A stretch of 64,000 bases of DNA, taken from positions 1-64,000 of the forward strand of contig JAJEKB010021016.1 of assembly GCA_022393335.1 (NCBI GenBank), read 5' to 3'. Below the pieces are notes generated by a model. It was given only the letters and a program-made list of their open reading frames with translations, was not told where the DNA came from and did not search any database. The first letter of the stretch is position 1. Each line of letters starts with the position of its first letter. Below are positions 49,043-61,126 of this stretch, one piece after another. Source of the DNA: Macrotrachela quadricornifera. Its lineage: Eukaryota > Rotifera > Eurotatoria > Philodinida > Philodinidae. The position numbers and the translations under genes were made by a program.

Positions 49043-52000
49043 ATGAAAGATAGCAAAATAGAAAAAGACAATGAAAGTCAGGCATTGATCGATGGTAAAA
49101 TAAATTCATATAACAATAAGGATCATCTTCGACATCAAGCATCTCGTCTTGAATGGGCAGAATCATCATGGATTCGTTATTTACATGTGTTATTTTGGTG
49201 GTGGGTGAAACCTCTCCTTTCTTTGGGTTATAAACAATCATTGTCAGAAGATGATTTTGGTGATATACCTAAAGCCGATAAGTCTTCAATATTACTAAAT
49301 AGATTAAATTCTTATGAATGGACATCGACAACAACAACATTCAAAATTATTATCAAAGAGTTTTGGAAAGAATATATGTATGCTGGTTTGCCATTTATTT
49401 TTTATTTAATAGTACGTATTGGTCAACCACTATTTATTCGTCAAATTGTTTTGAATATTATGAATAAAAAAATAACAAATATTTCCACTTATTTGTATAT
49501 GATCTGTCTAGTAATGTTTGCAATTATTCATGCACTCATTCGTCGTCAGTGTATTTTTAATTCGACTCGTATTGGTATACGTATTCGTAATGCACTCTCA
49601 TTGATTATTTATACGCGAACATTGTCTATGAAATCGACAGCATGGAAACAAATGAACATAGGTCAAATTATCAATTTGATTTCGAGCGATACATCAAAAT
49701 TTGAAGAAGCATGTAAATATTTGCATTATCTTTGGGAAGGACCACTTGAAACTCTGATAATCTTTGGGCTTCTATGTTGGATCATGCAACCTATACCTAC
49801 AATATGTGGATATGCTTTATTTCCTTTTTTTATCCTTTTACAGTTGTATTTTAGTAGAAAATTTGGTCAATATCGAGAGATAACAGCTTTATTTAGTGAT
49901 AAACGTGTACATGCCATCAATGAATATCTTGATGGAAGTTATATTATCAAAATGTATAACTGGGAAAAACTCATTGAAGATCGAATACGACAAGTTCGCC
50001 AAAATGAACTAACAAGTATCAAACGTACCTCTCGTTTTCGTGCAATTAATATGACTATATTCTTTTTATCAACGCCGCTTCTTTCACTCGCTACTTTTGG
50101 TAGTGCTTGGCTTTTAGATTATCCATTGAATCCAGCAGATACTTTTGCAACTGTTGCATTTTTTTCTATGATGCGTATGAATATTATGTATTATTTATCA
50201 GTATCTATTGAACAACTAAGTGAAGTAAAATTCGCATCAAAGAGAATAGATTCATTCATGCAACTAATAACTGACCAAGAACATCGATCTCCATTATCTG
50301 GATTTTCAATTCATCAGCAAGAAAAAGGAAGTATTATTATATCTGACGCATTCTTTTCATGGAATGATAACAAATCTTGTCTATCATCACTAAATTTAAC
50401 TATTGAACCAAATACATTAGTAGGTGTTGTTGGGTCAGTTGGTTCTGGTAAATCATCTTTACTTGCTGCTATTCTTGGTGAAATGAATCTTATTCGTGGT
50501 CAAATACATATAAATGATAGTTCATTTTCTTATGCTGCTCAATTACCATGGATATTTGCAGATACACTTCGTAATAATATTCTTTTAAATCGCTCATTCA
50601 ATGCAGAACGATATAGAAATGTAATATATGCATGTTGTCTTGATATTGATCTTAATCTATTTGGAGCTAGGGGTGATCTTACAGTAATTGGTGATAAAGG
50701 AGTTAATTTGAGTGGTGGACAAAAAGCTCGAGTATCATTAGCTCGTGCTTTATATGCTGATGCTGATATTTATCTACTTGATGACCCATTAGCTTCAGTT
50801 GATTCTATAGTTGCTAAACAAATCTATAATCGATGTATAGGATTACATGGATTATTGAAACATAAAACTCGTCTGTTAGTTACACATCATACAGATTTTC
50901 TCAATGAAGCACATCAAATAATATTTCTTTCAAATGGACATATCGATGAACAAGGCTCTTTAAATAAAAACATCCTTAAAATAGATGACACAAATAAAAA
51001 TGAAGGATCAATATTCGCCAGTATATTCGATGAAAATAAATCGATGAATGATACAAAATCGATTATAACTCCTGAAGTAGCAGTTAGTGGTGGAGTTAGT
51101 TGGTCTTTATGGTATCGCATATTTACTGCATCACCTTTTCGTATATTTGGCTTATTTTTACTTATTGTTTTACTAGTATCAGCTGAAGTATTATACGATG
51201 GGGGAAATTATTGGCTTAGCATATGGGTAAAACGACCCCATACAAATATGCAACGTTCTCCAATATATGCTTATATTTATTTTGGATTGATAATAGCAAC
51301 ATTGTTAGCAGATATTGTGCGTACTAATTATTATTTTTACGTTATTTTACATGGATCAAATAATTTACATAATAATATGTTAAAAGGACTCTTATATACA
51401 TCAATTCAATTTTTTGAAAATAATCCAAGTGGGCGAATTCTTAATCGAGCGAGCAAAGATCAACAAACGATCGATGAATTATTACCAATACTTCTGCTTG
51501 ATACCTTAGTAAAGCTATTGTTGATAATCGGCTCATTGATCACTATTTGTATTATTAATCCATACATTTCACTGCTAATTATTGTTCTAATACCACTTTT
51601 TTGGTTGACAATTCGTTTCTATTTACGATCGGGTCATCAACTCAAACGTCTTGAAAGTGTTACTCGTAGTCCTGTATATGCTCTCTTTTCATCAACTTTG
51701 AATGGTTTAGCAACTATTCGTGCATTTAAAGCTAAAGACCATTTCATTCAATTAATTACTGACAAAATCGATGCGAATACATCTTCCTCGATGTACGTAC
51801 AAGGCGCAATACATTGGCTTTGTGTAAGAGTTGATATGATATGTAGTCTTGTTATATTAGGCATTTGTATCCAAGTGGTGTTCTTTCCTAGTGGAGTAAA
51901 TCCATCAACAGTTGGACTCAGTCTGACATCAGCAATTTCTGTGACATTATGGTTTCAATTCTTAGTTCGACAAATGTGTGAAATTGATAATCTCTCAACA

Positions 52001-52852
52001 AGTGCAGAACGTATTGAAGAATATGCACAACTACCATCGGAAGAAGATGAAGATGGTCATGGTAGACTTATAAAAACTTCGCCAGATTGGCCACTTCATG
52101 GAACAATTGAATTTAAAAATTATTCATTACGTCATCAATCAAATCTAGAATATGCCATCAAAAATATCAATTTACGCATCGAAGCAGGTCAGAAAATTGG
52201 TGTTATTGGTCGCACTGGTACGTATAAAGTACATTAATCATAATTTTGTAATGTTTTCTAATACATTTTTTTAGGTGCTGGAAAATCATCACTTCTTAAA
52301 GGTATTTTTCGATTTGTTAATCAATCAAATATCGATGGTCAAATTGTCATTGATGATGTTGATATAGGTCGTATTACATTGAATCATCTTCGATCTCAAC
52401 TTAGTATCATTCCTCAACAACCAATATTATTTAGTGGTACTCTTCGTTATAATCTTGATCCATTTAATCATTATACTGATCAACAATGTTGGTTGGCTCT
52501 TGAAGATGTTCAACTAAAACAATTTGTGAACGACCATGTAGCTGGTCTTTTAATGCCTATTAGTGAATCAGGTAACAACCTAAGTATTGGTCAATGTCAA
52601 TTAATTTGTCTTGCTCGTGCTATTCTAAAAAAAACCAAAATATTGTTAATTGATGAAGCAACAGCTAATATTGATCGACAAACAGATGAAAAAATACAAT
52701 TAATGATTGCTGAAAAATTTCAAGATCGAACAGTGATTACTATTGCTCATCGATTGAACACAGTAGTTAAAAATGATCTTATTCTTGTACTAGACAAAGG
52801 CATTATAGTGAACTATGATACACCTATGAATGTTTTGCATTTATATCAGTAA
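49043..52852 (+). CDS. ABCC-type (MRP4-like) ABC exporter, two exons
   Basis: Exon 1 (49043-52217) and exon 2 (52275-52852) flank a 57-bp intron (GTACGT...TTTTTTTAG) in phase 1, for about 1250 aa. The order is MSD1 (about 110-390), NBD1, MSD2 (about 700-985), NBD2. NBD1 has Walker A GSVGSGKSS at about 463-471, Q-loop AAQLPWIF, signature LSGGQ at about 556, Walker B IYLLDDPLASVD and H-loop VTHH. Asp takes the place of the catalytic Glu after Walker B, as in other ABCC NBD1 domains. NBD2 has Walker A GRTGAGKSS at about 1055-1063, Q-loop IPQQPILFSG, signature LSIGQ at about 1160, Walker B ILLIDEAT and IAHRL. NBD2 therefore keeps the catalytic Glu. There is no extra N-terminal TMD0, so it is of the short MRP4/5 class. 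It should export organic anions or conjugates at a membrane. The gene looks functional. Confidence 0.93.
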
Positions 52853-52871
52853 CAATATTACATTCATTTGT

Positions 52872-52877
52872 AATAAA
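52872..52877 (+). terminator. Polyadenylation signal AATAAA
   Basis: AATAAA 20 nt after the stop codon of the ABC transporter. Confidence 0.6.
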
Positions 52878-52940
52878 AGACGTTAAATAACTAGCTTTTT
52901 TCATATCTTTTCTATATATTTTATCTTGCAAAAAGGTAAA

Positions 52941-53661
52941 TTAGCTAACAGAGATTGACAACTCCGATTCCTCTAGGTTCTGGCTCTGACTTCAAAAACT
53001 GATTTTTTTTCCCTTGCTTTCTCTTTTAATGGACTTTAACGTATGCAAGTAACTGCGAATACAAAATAATAATATGAATGAAGATACATACTTAGCAAAT
53101 GAAAGATATCTGATGCAGAGGATCGAGGTTGAACTTGACAAATGTTAATTTTGCTAAAGTCTCTGTCGTCATACTTCCTCTGTACGATCATATCACGAAA
53201 CCACTGATAGAGAGCACGCGTTCAGCAGGCGTTGATATTGCAGGTACACATAAAGTCGAAAAGCAAGCAAACTGAGATGTGACTAGTTTTATTTTTTTTG
53301 AAAATACAAATATTGTAGTCAGATGCTTCACTTTGAAAACAAAGTGTTTCTTCTTCTACTCGTTTGAGTGTGATCTTTTGATTAGTGGTTCTTCTGTCTT
53401 TGGCAAAGCAAAAAGAATTATTCTCATTAAAATAATAATTGTCTATTGTTCGAGACGACAAGAAATGTTTCAAACTGAACACGCTTGCAATCAACAGATG
53501 CGAATAGAACGAGAAAAATTCGGAGCCGGCAAATAACCACCGACTCCAGCTCCGTTCTGGTTCCAAGCTCAAGATTGCCAGTTCGACTCGCCTCCATTTG
53601 TAAGCAAAGGCGACTCCAAGGAGCACGGATGAGGCCGAAGCTGCCCATCTCTGTTAGCTAA
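52941..53661. mobile_element. Non-autonomous hAT element with perfect 8-bp target duplication
   Basis: TTAGCTAA at 52941-52948 and again at 53654-53661 flank a 705-bp element. Its ends are CAGAGATTGACAACTCCG and the complement of CAGAGATGGGCAGCTTCGG. An 8-bp duplication with CAGAGATGGGCA-type termini defines hAT. The interior is non-coding; the 134-codon ORF on its minus strand has no transposase features. It lies about 90 bp past the end of the ABC transporter. Confidence 0.92.
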
Positions 53662-53729
53662 TATTTATTTTAGAGTTAACTGGCAGTGAATCTGTTTTGA
53701 ATTACTTCTAAATAAAACAAGGTAGCGCG

Positions 53730-54669
53730 ATGCAAACGGGGTTCCCGCTCTTCGCCAATAAGACTTTCGCCAGTTACTGGCGAAAGTCATGTGAATTTTC
53801 ACCAATATTGGCGAAAGTTCATATGACTTTCGTCAGTATTGGTCAAAGTTGAATGACATTATTAAGTGTATTCAAGTGCATGAATTAGAATATGTTTAAA
53901 TATGACAAGATCGAGTTTTGAAAATATGCTGAGTTAAAAAAGAGACAATTGGAAACATCATGTGAAATGACGTGGGAATAGAAAAGAATAAATATAAATA
54001 ATGTAAAGAAAGGCTAGAATAAAGTAAATAAGAAATATAAGAAGAAAAATTTAATCTTGATCTGATGTGGGGGTGAGGGTGGGGTTTTGATCGACATTTT
54101 TTAGTCGTTTTAGTAGTAGATTTTACCACAGATGTTGAAGTTGATATTGTATTATTAGTAATCTGGGATCTTAATGCTCCATCATGGGTTGTGACAAGCA
54201 TTGGATTATAAATATCTGAAAATATCACACTCCTAATATATATATTAGTTCGATTTCTCATGAGAGATTTTCCCAGTTATATACGAAACATATTGTAATT
54301 TATACAAGCTAATTCATATCCGTTTTCTATTGTTCGTCCTACAAAATCTAAAACTTCGAATAAAATTTGTGATAATGATATAAACGAATGTTACCTATTG
54401 CACGAATTGTTGGTGGTCTTTTCACTCAATATCAATTTACATTTAAATAGATGACAGTTCGATGGACTCTCGCCAATATTGACAAGAGGTTATTGGAATT
54501 TCGCCAATTGGTGAAAGTATTGACATTCCCTGGTGAAAGATAAGTGGAAATTCGCCAATTGGCGAAAATACAGGATGTATATTGGCGAAAGACCAGTGGA
54601 CGTTCGCCAATGGCGAGAGTCCGGATTGCGAAATTCCTATTGGCGAACTTTCGGCTACCCATGCAAACG
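53730..54669. mobile_element. Mutator-like TIR element with 9-bp duplication and TTCGCCAATTGGCGAA arrays
   Basis: ATGCAAACG at 53730-53738 and again at 54661-54669 flank a 922-bp element (53739-54660). The ends are GGGTTCCCG and CGGCTACCC. Subterminal parts carry many TTCGCCAATA, TTGGCGAAAG and ATTCGCCAATTGGCGAAAAT motifs in both orientations. The 9-bp duplication suits Mutator-like elements, though other superfamilies are possible. A GGGTGAGGGTGGGG stretch lies at about 54070-54084. No transposase. Confidence 0.88.
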
Positions 54670-54889
54670 TCGCTAAGCCCTCTACTGGAAATCGATTACT
54701 ACTATCATAATTTAGTTGACGTATTTGGAGCTCATAGATATAGAATGAACGTTTCGTTTAGGAGATATTAGATTTTAAAAAATCACTCATGTCCCACAAG
54801 AAGATGCGTTCCAAACCAAGGGATCTCTCATTTTGTCATATTTGTGCACATTAGAATATAATAAGCCACTTTTTATCTCGCAGTGTCTA

Positions 54890-55260
54890 CCCAGGAGAGC
54901 AAAAGACGGGTAAAAAGACTAGCTAGTTGTACTAGTCATGACGCTCCGTCAGTCATTAGTCTTTTTCTCAAAACGCCTTAGACATGACTAGTCTGACACT
55001 GTTAGGAGTCAACATACCTCGTCCTGGCTAGCTTACTGACGGGCGTCAGTATATCTAAAAAGTCTAGTCATTTTCATATAAAACGACTAGGCTTGACGAT
55101 CCAATACAATGAGTTTTCGATATGTATACAAATTTAAAAATATGGTTATATATCGAACATACTGCGTGACCACACGTTATACTATACACACGTACTAGTT
55201 ATTCATACCGTTTGAAATATATTTTTAATTATACGTTGGCGTCAGGACTAGTCTAAATTA
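54890..55260. repeat. GACTAG/CTAGTC motif cluster, probable transposon
   Basis: ACTAGTC, GACTAG and TGACGxxxGTCAG motifs recur in both orientations, beginning near GACGGGTAAAAAGACTAGC and ending near GGCGTCAGGACTAGTC. The ends are not sharply defined. By analogy with the neighbours this is probably another element with amplified subterminal motifs. Confidence 0.5.
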
Positions 55261-55442
55261 TAGAAAGTGACGCGTGTTAGATTCGAACATACATATCTTG
55301 TATCATACTTGATAATAACGAAATAATTCTAATTCATCTAATCTATATCTGTCTAATTCTATGTTTTTCATAAGTATTACTTATACTAATCCGAAAAGAA
55401 GCGAACGACTTATTCATGCAACAACTGATATCAGGATCCAAA

Positions 55443-55868
55443 TTAACTCTTTGAAGCCGGGTGACGTGAATTCACGCCTTCATATTTTGAGATCTAAATA
55501 ACTAAAAAAAACACGATCTATCGATTATTTTATGACATAAATTGCATGAACGTTTCCATTTAGGGTATTTATGTAGTTAAAGTTATGTATATTTAGTGAT
55601 GAGTGTGAGTCTTCCTTAATTCTTTGACAACGGGGGACGCATATATGCGTTGTTCAATTTAAGATAGTAGATGACGCGGGATGTGCACACTCTATCTGTT
55701 ATGCTGTCTTTTGTCGCCATAGTCTTTCAGTAAGTCTTCTGTTGACATTTATGACACATTTCGAAATGTTAAATTAACCTGATTAGAAATTAGCAATAAA
55801 TTTTTTCCAAATATTTTCTCTTTCGTTACTTTGGTTGCAAAAATAATCCCCATCGCCAAAAGGGTTAA
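55443..55868. mobile_element. Two piggyBac-like ends and one short element
   Basis: TTAA at 55443-55446 is followed by CTCTTTGAAGCCGGGTGACG. TTAA at 55616-55619 is followed by TTCTTTGACAACGGGGGACG. Both have the same design as the right end of the element at 45132, including a palindrome just inside (GACGTGAATTCACG; GACGCATATATGCGT). CGCCAAAAGGG followed by TTAA closes at 55864-55868. The 245-bp piece 55620-55864 could be one element; 55447 would then be the end of a second, truncated or nested one. Confidence 0.7.
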
Positions 55869-58406
55869 TGTAACCAATCAACGCATGAACAACTCATACG
55901 TTTCTAATTAGATTGAGAAACAAATATTGAAATCCTGCTTTACAGTCGCAAGTATAATAGAATACATTCATTACATCAATTTAACACTCGATAAAATCTT
56001 TACTAAGATCGATAATCGTGATTCTGGTAATTTTTTCTTTTATATTCATTCTCACCCTCACCCAATAATAAGATAGAAACCCGAATTCTGGTTGTTATTT
56101 AATACTTACCCCATCCTCAGATTCAATTAATATTGAGGGATATCTGGATCTTTTCATTTTAATTTGAAATTGTTTTGTTTATTATGCAGATTTATGAAAT
56201 CACTCGATGAGACTATGAAAATCAGTCGAAACCGGTCGTGATTTTATTTATTAAAACTCATCTTCACTCACACCCTCAAAAATAGTAGCTTGCCAAATGT
56301 ATAGTGCATTTTTCATCATTAAAAAAATGTCACTTTTTATCTGTCCAATTTTTAGAACTCAGTCCATATATTATGCTCAGCTTGAAATGGATATTTTCAT
56401 TTGCTAAAGTAGTAAAAACTCATAACAAACGAACTACTTTAACAAACGCAACAATAAACACGAGTAACATTGTTAACACCATTACCATAAGTGCCACAAG
56501 AGTGTTGATTACCTCGTTTGCTTACCTTGAATCTAATGCTTCAAGTTGTTAACTTTATCGAATATGACACGGCAAATGAATAACTTTCACAAGTATAATA
56601 ATAATGATTCTATTCATCTATTCTGCTCACTATGAAGTCTATGCGTTCAATCACAGACTTAAACACCGTTTTCAGAGATTAGAGTAAGTTGTGCTCTCAA
56701 ATTTTTCAAGGTCAGCAGTGGTCAAATGTAATTTCTTTGGAATAAAGCATCTTCTGACTCCTATCAACTGGCACTCCACTCAGATGAATAATCTTCTCGA
56801 AGCTCACATGATACATGAATAATTCTAAGGATTTCCTTTAATTTCGTAACCGTGTGGAGGACCAAGATAACTCGCGCAATAAACATGATTATATTTCTAT
56901 TCAGCTACTTTGCGTGTGTTACAACACGCTGTCGATTTCGTTCGGTGAAAATAAATTAAATAATCAATGAATAATTCCAACAAACATTTTTCTGTTTGCT
57001 TACATTGTTTCTTTCAAGTCAACATTTCTGCTAATAATCTGATCGAAGATCACATGGGAAGTGAGTAATTATAACTGCATTCTAAACAAAAAGGATATAT
57101 TAGCTACTTCTGAATGGTTTTGGCTTCGTCAACAAAATCTTTTACAATTGATAAAAGAAAAAAGATTTTGTTCTTGATTTATTAAAACCAATCGAAATTT
57201 GTTAGAGAAAAATATACTTATACCGTTATTTCAAAGTGCTCTTATTTGATACTTTTCCTTCATATCTGAGAGTAATGCTCTAGTATTTGATAGAAGGAAA
57301 CAATCTCAACTAGGTTTTATACAAACAGCTGATGTTCGAAGTGATATATAAACAACTTTTGAATTATCACTCCCATTCTTTTCATTTTTTGAGAGAAATG
57401 ATTGTGCATATTCAAGCCTAACAAAACGTTTAATATGCTTTTAAACATTTATATGTTTCAAAATTGTCTGATGAGCCCTTCTCTGAATATCCCGAAGGAA
57501 AGATGTTCTTAAATTAAGTATGTTGTATTCGGAACAATTAGTTAGAGATAAACATCTGCGTTAGTATGAACCAGCTAAACGCAGCGTAATGTATATCTAC
57601 CGTCGGGCTTTGATAAGACTTCCTTGTCGGTTAGAATTCTTCATACAAGTGTGAATATATTCTACTTGATATATGACAACACTGTGCTTTAATAGTGACT
57701 TGCAACACATAGAAAAACGCTTCTCAATTAGTAAGCTTTAGTTTACTCGTGTATGCATGACTCTCATAGAACTTGTTGGAGCAGAAATGCACAAAATCGT
57801 AAAATGGAATAGAGTATGGCAAATAAAATTTTCAATGCTGCCCAAAATCCTATAAAACTGAGCTCGTATCACATTACGTTATCGTCATAAGAAGAATAAT
57901 CGATTTTCTGATTATGTTATCTAAAACAAATAGGCTAGTATACATTTGCTGAGGTGAAGAAGCGTTCAGACCTAGATGTCAATCGGATATTACCACTAAA
58001 CTACAAAAAAATGTTCGAAGTCCCAAATAAATATGAAAATTGAAAAGATTCCGTATGCTGTGCTCAATACTTTCAATATTTTCGAACTCTTTTCAATTAA
58101 ACGAGTTTTTCATTTGAATACAGTTTCACGACTTGCTTACTTCCAGAGTACTGCATGGGTATACGAACTTTTGAAAGTAAATTTTCGGCGCAATACCTAT
58201 TGAACTAAATTTTGAAAAAGGGCTAAGGCAGCAAAAATATGCTTTAATTTATTATCTTTAGCTAACCAAAATTTAAGCTAAAAAAATAATTAATTCAATG
58301 ATTTCAAGATTCTGGACGATTCTAACGTTATGCAATCATCTGTAACTTTTCTGCGAGAGAAAAAGTAGGAAAAAGAAACTTAATAAAAGTTCTACGGATC
58401 AATGTT
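55869..58406. other. Spacer with CCCTCA-bearing repeat remnants
   Basis: CTCACCCTCACCC at 56051-56063 and CACTCACACCCTCA at 56265-56278. The second is preceded by TCGAAACCGGTCGTG, which recurs near 62440. No gene recognised. Confidence 0.45.
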
Positions 58407-59024
58407 TCACCGACCTCTTATTTTTTTTCTAAGCTGATTGATGTTTGCTGCGTCTTTGGAATGCTCTTCGTTCAGAAGTTGATTCTCGATTTGAAGTTCA
58501 TCGAGGAGAGTAATGTGCTGCATTAATTGTTCTTTGAGTTGTTGATTTTCAGTGATGAGTTCTTTCAGTAGTGGTCGAAGAAGCTGGTAAGAGCATTTGA
58601 TTAAATGATTTTCTAGTTGTTCTCGAGGTCCTGCCCACGGACACCTAATGTCTGCAGAAGGACAAGATACAACTGCTTTTACACATATGTCTTTGACATG
58701 GTGTTCGAAAGTGCCACGCTGAATATTTTCTTCCTTGCAAAGATTACATTTGACTGAAATTCGATCGAGCATGTTGCGTAAAGGACGGCTGACTTGCATG
58801 AGAGTATTGATCAAAACGTCATCTCGACATATAGGACATGATGTATCCTTCGTCTCAATCCACTTTGTAATGCACTCTCGACAAAATACATGATCACAAG
58901 GAGTACATCGTGGATCTTCGAAAGCTGCGTTGCATATACTACAGATTAATTCAGGATCGATAGATGCCTCATTCATATACTCATAGTTTTTGTCATCCAT
59001 TATTCTATTCTTAAAGTACATCAT
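58407..59024 (-). CDS. RING finger/TRAF-type zinc finger protein, 205 aa
   Basis: Intact single exon. A C3HC4 RING is formed by Cys28, Cys31, Cys43, His45, Cys48, Cys51, Cys63 and Cys66 (CSICNAAFEDP, CDHVFCREC, CPICRDD). Residues about 90-145 contain TRAF-type Cys/His pairs (VKCNLCKEE, FEHHVKDIC, IRCPWAG, LENHLIKC). Residues about 147-205 are a coiled coil. There is no MATH/TRAF-C domain, so the protein is of the short RING-TRAF class. It probably acts as an E3 ubiquitin ligase that oligomerises through the coiled coil; the substrate is unknown. Translation could also start at Met9 (MDDKNYEY), which lacks the hydrophobic lead. Confidence 0.88.
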   Translation of the reverse strand: MMYFKNRIMDDKNYEYMNEASIDPELICSICNAAFEDPRCTPCDHVFCRECITKWIETKDTSCPICRDDVLINTLMQVSRPLRNMLDRISVKCNLCKEENIQRGTFEHHVKDICVKAVVSCPSADIRCPWAGPREQLENHLIKCSYQLLRPLLKELITENQQLKEQLMQHITLLDELQIENQLLNEEHSKDAANINQLRKKIRGR

Positions 59025-59339
59025 CTAGAACAAAAACGATCTAATTACGACACGAAACAAACATGCATTATTCAATTATTATCGAGAATGATTTGATTGC
59101 ACGGTGTGTTGCAAAACCTTTGTGCCTCCTGGTTTGACCTTAACGTCAAATGATTTCACTAAGTATCTTGTACCAAATTGAAGCTCGTAAAATACTAGAT
59201 TTATTAGTATTAAAAAGTAAAGGTTATGATGATCTTTTAATGTTGAACTTAAGAAATTTCCAGAGATTTGATGCTTCTTTTGTGTAGAAAATTAAGATGT
59301 CAGCAATTCGAAAATCAAATAAAACGTTTTTCTTTGAAA

Positions 59340-59625
59340 TTTTTACACGGTTTTATTGCAAAAAGGTTTAAAAGAACTCATTTTTTTAGAAGAAAAACAT
59401 TGGACTTTTCAATAAAACTAGCTTTTCTCATTATTTTTCCTACTACACACGTCTCGAAATATACGCATTTGATGCTCCCTCAAAAATTGCATCCATTAAA
59501 TGCCTTTGGAAACGTGCGAAGTAGGAAAAATAATGGGAAAAGCTAATTTTATTGAAAAACCGAATGTTTTTCTTTCAAACAAAAAAATGAGTTTTTTAAA
59601 ACATTTTTGCGATTTTACGAATAGT
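59340..59625. repeat. Foldback element
   Basis: Arms at about 59340-59453 and 59511-59625 are inverted copies. For example, TAGCTTTTCTCATTATTTTT on the left matches the complement of AAAAATAATGGGAAAAGCTA on the right. The loop contains GCATTTGATGC. The plus-strand ORF across it is arm sequence. Confidence 0.8.
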
Positions 59626-59711
59626 TTTTTAAACTTTTTATCTCAAAAAGATGGCTCAAAAATTCTTTAATATATACAGGATTGTAGAGTTCGTCGAGCT
59701 CGATCAAACCA

Positions 59712-59964
59712 TGAGGGCATACCGAAACTTCTTTTTTTGGGATTTATTTATTTACTAAGGATTTATTGAGACTATATAGCTGTAATAGGATTTCAACGCA
59801 CACTTACTCTTGCCCCTCATCCCCTGCACTCATCCTCACCCTCACTTAGTTTTCGTCGTCATCCTCAAAAGGAGTTACGTGAAATTTATTTTAAGATGTA
59901 TGGAGATTTATTAAAAAATCCAAATAAATTCCAAAAAAATAGATTCCGGTATCTGCTGGAAATT
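59712..59964. mobile_element. Foldback MITE with CCCTCA repeats, copy B
   Basis: Same element as 27464-27738: ends ATACCGAAACTTCTTTTTTT and TTCCGGTAT, with CATCCTCACCCTCACTTAG in the middle. It is more diverged than copy A. Confidence 0.78.
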
Positions 59965-61126
59965 CATGATGTAAAGCACTCGAATCTCTCTCCAAGACAG
60001 ATTCATTTCTGTTTCGCGATTAACATCCGTATCGATAGTTATTCACACTCCCTTTATATATCCTTCATATAGAGATTTGCAGGACATTGTTGAACGTTCT
60101 ATGAAAATTTTAAAAAAAACGACAGAACTTTCTTGCCAATCCAATAATAAGACTGCTTTCTTTTCTTCAGAACTTTTTTTCTTAGTTATTACCTACTGAA
60201 ATATTATATTGGTTTTATATCGAATACGTTGTTATTGAAAACTTGTTTCTTCTGTTATGGATAATATCATTTTTTTTCCACCATTTATTTATTGTCATGC
60301 TTCATTAACCAAGCAATTTTTTTTCTACTTACATTATTAAAAAAATATACATGCACAATACAACATATTACATACAGACACGTTTTTTTTCCTTTCTTTT
60401 CAACTAATAGGGGGATACATGATGTACACGTTGATGATATCGTACAAAAAAAAAGATAATATTATTGATAAACAAACAAAAAAATGAAAACTGATTGATA
60501 ATTGTTATTTCAATATTACGAACTCTTTTATGAGAATGAGATTTTTTCAAAATATTAATTCAAAATTATATTTGTTATAAAATATTTTCATGTTAACATT
60601 TGTTACCATTATTGAATCAATCTTATTGAAAATTTTTTTTTCCATTTCAATTATATATAATAGATATCTACAGTCACTTGTTACATAAGAATATGTATTG
60701 AATATTTGAAAATAACTTAAACAATTATTCATAAATCTTCAATAAATTATATGTTATTAATTCAGCGACAATCTTCAAAGAAGATTATCTCGATTTACTT
60801 TTCTGTATTAAACAAAGTGGTTTAATCAAAAATTCATGTTTAATTAAGACTAAATAAAATATTTATTTTCTTTTATTTTCATTAAGAGAAAATATCCACT
60901 ATTGAATAAATTCAATATCAAATTCAACAAAAGATTTTTGCAGAGACAAAATATCGGATAATTTTTTTTGTTTTGTAATACTCTGCAAAAGGGCATGATC
61001 GATTTTCACTCATTTTGAGCAAGTAATCAATCTATCTATATTCAAAAGATAGCACACGTTGAGTATGATCGAATACAAGTATTTTTAATTCTTGAAATTG
61101 GACATAATCAGTAGTTTAGATCTAAT
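59965..61126. other. Spacer
   Basis: AT-rich; no gene or RNA recognised. Confidence 0.4.

Noticed and set aside
53222..53626. 134-codon minus-strand ORF
   Set aside because: It lies wholly inside the hAT-like element and shows no transposase or other domain.
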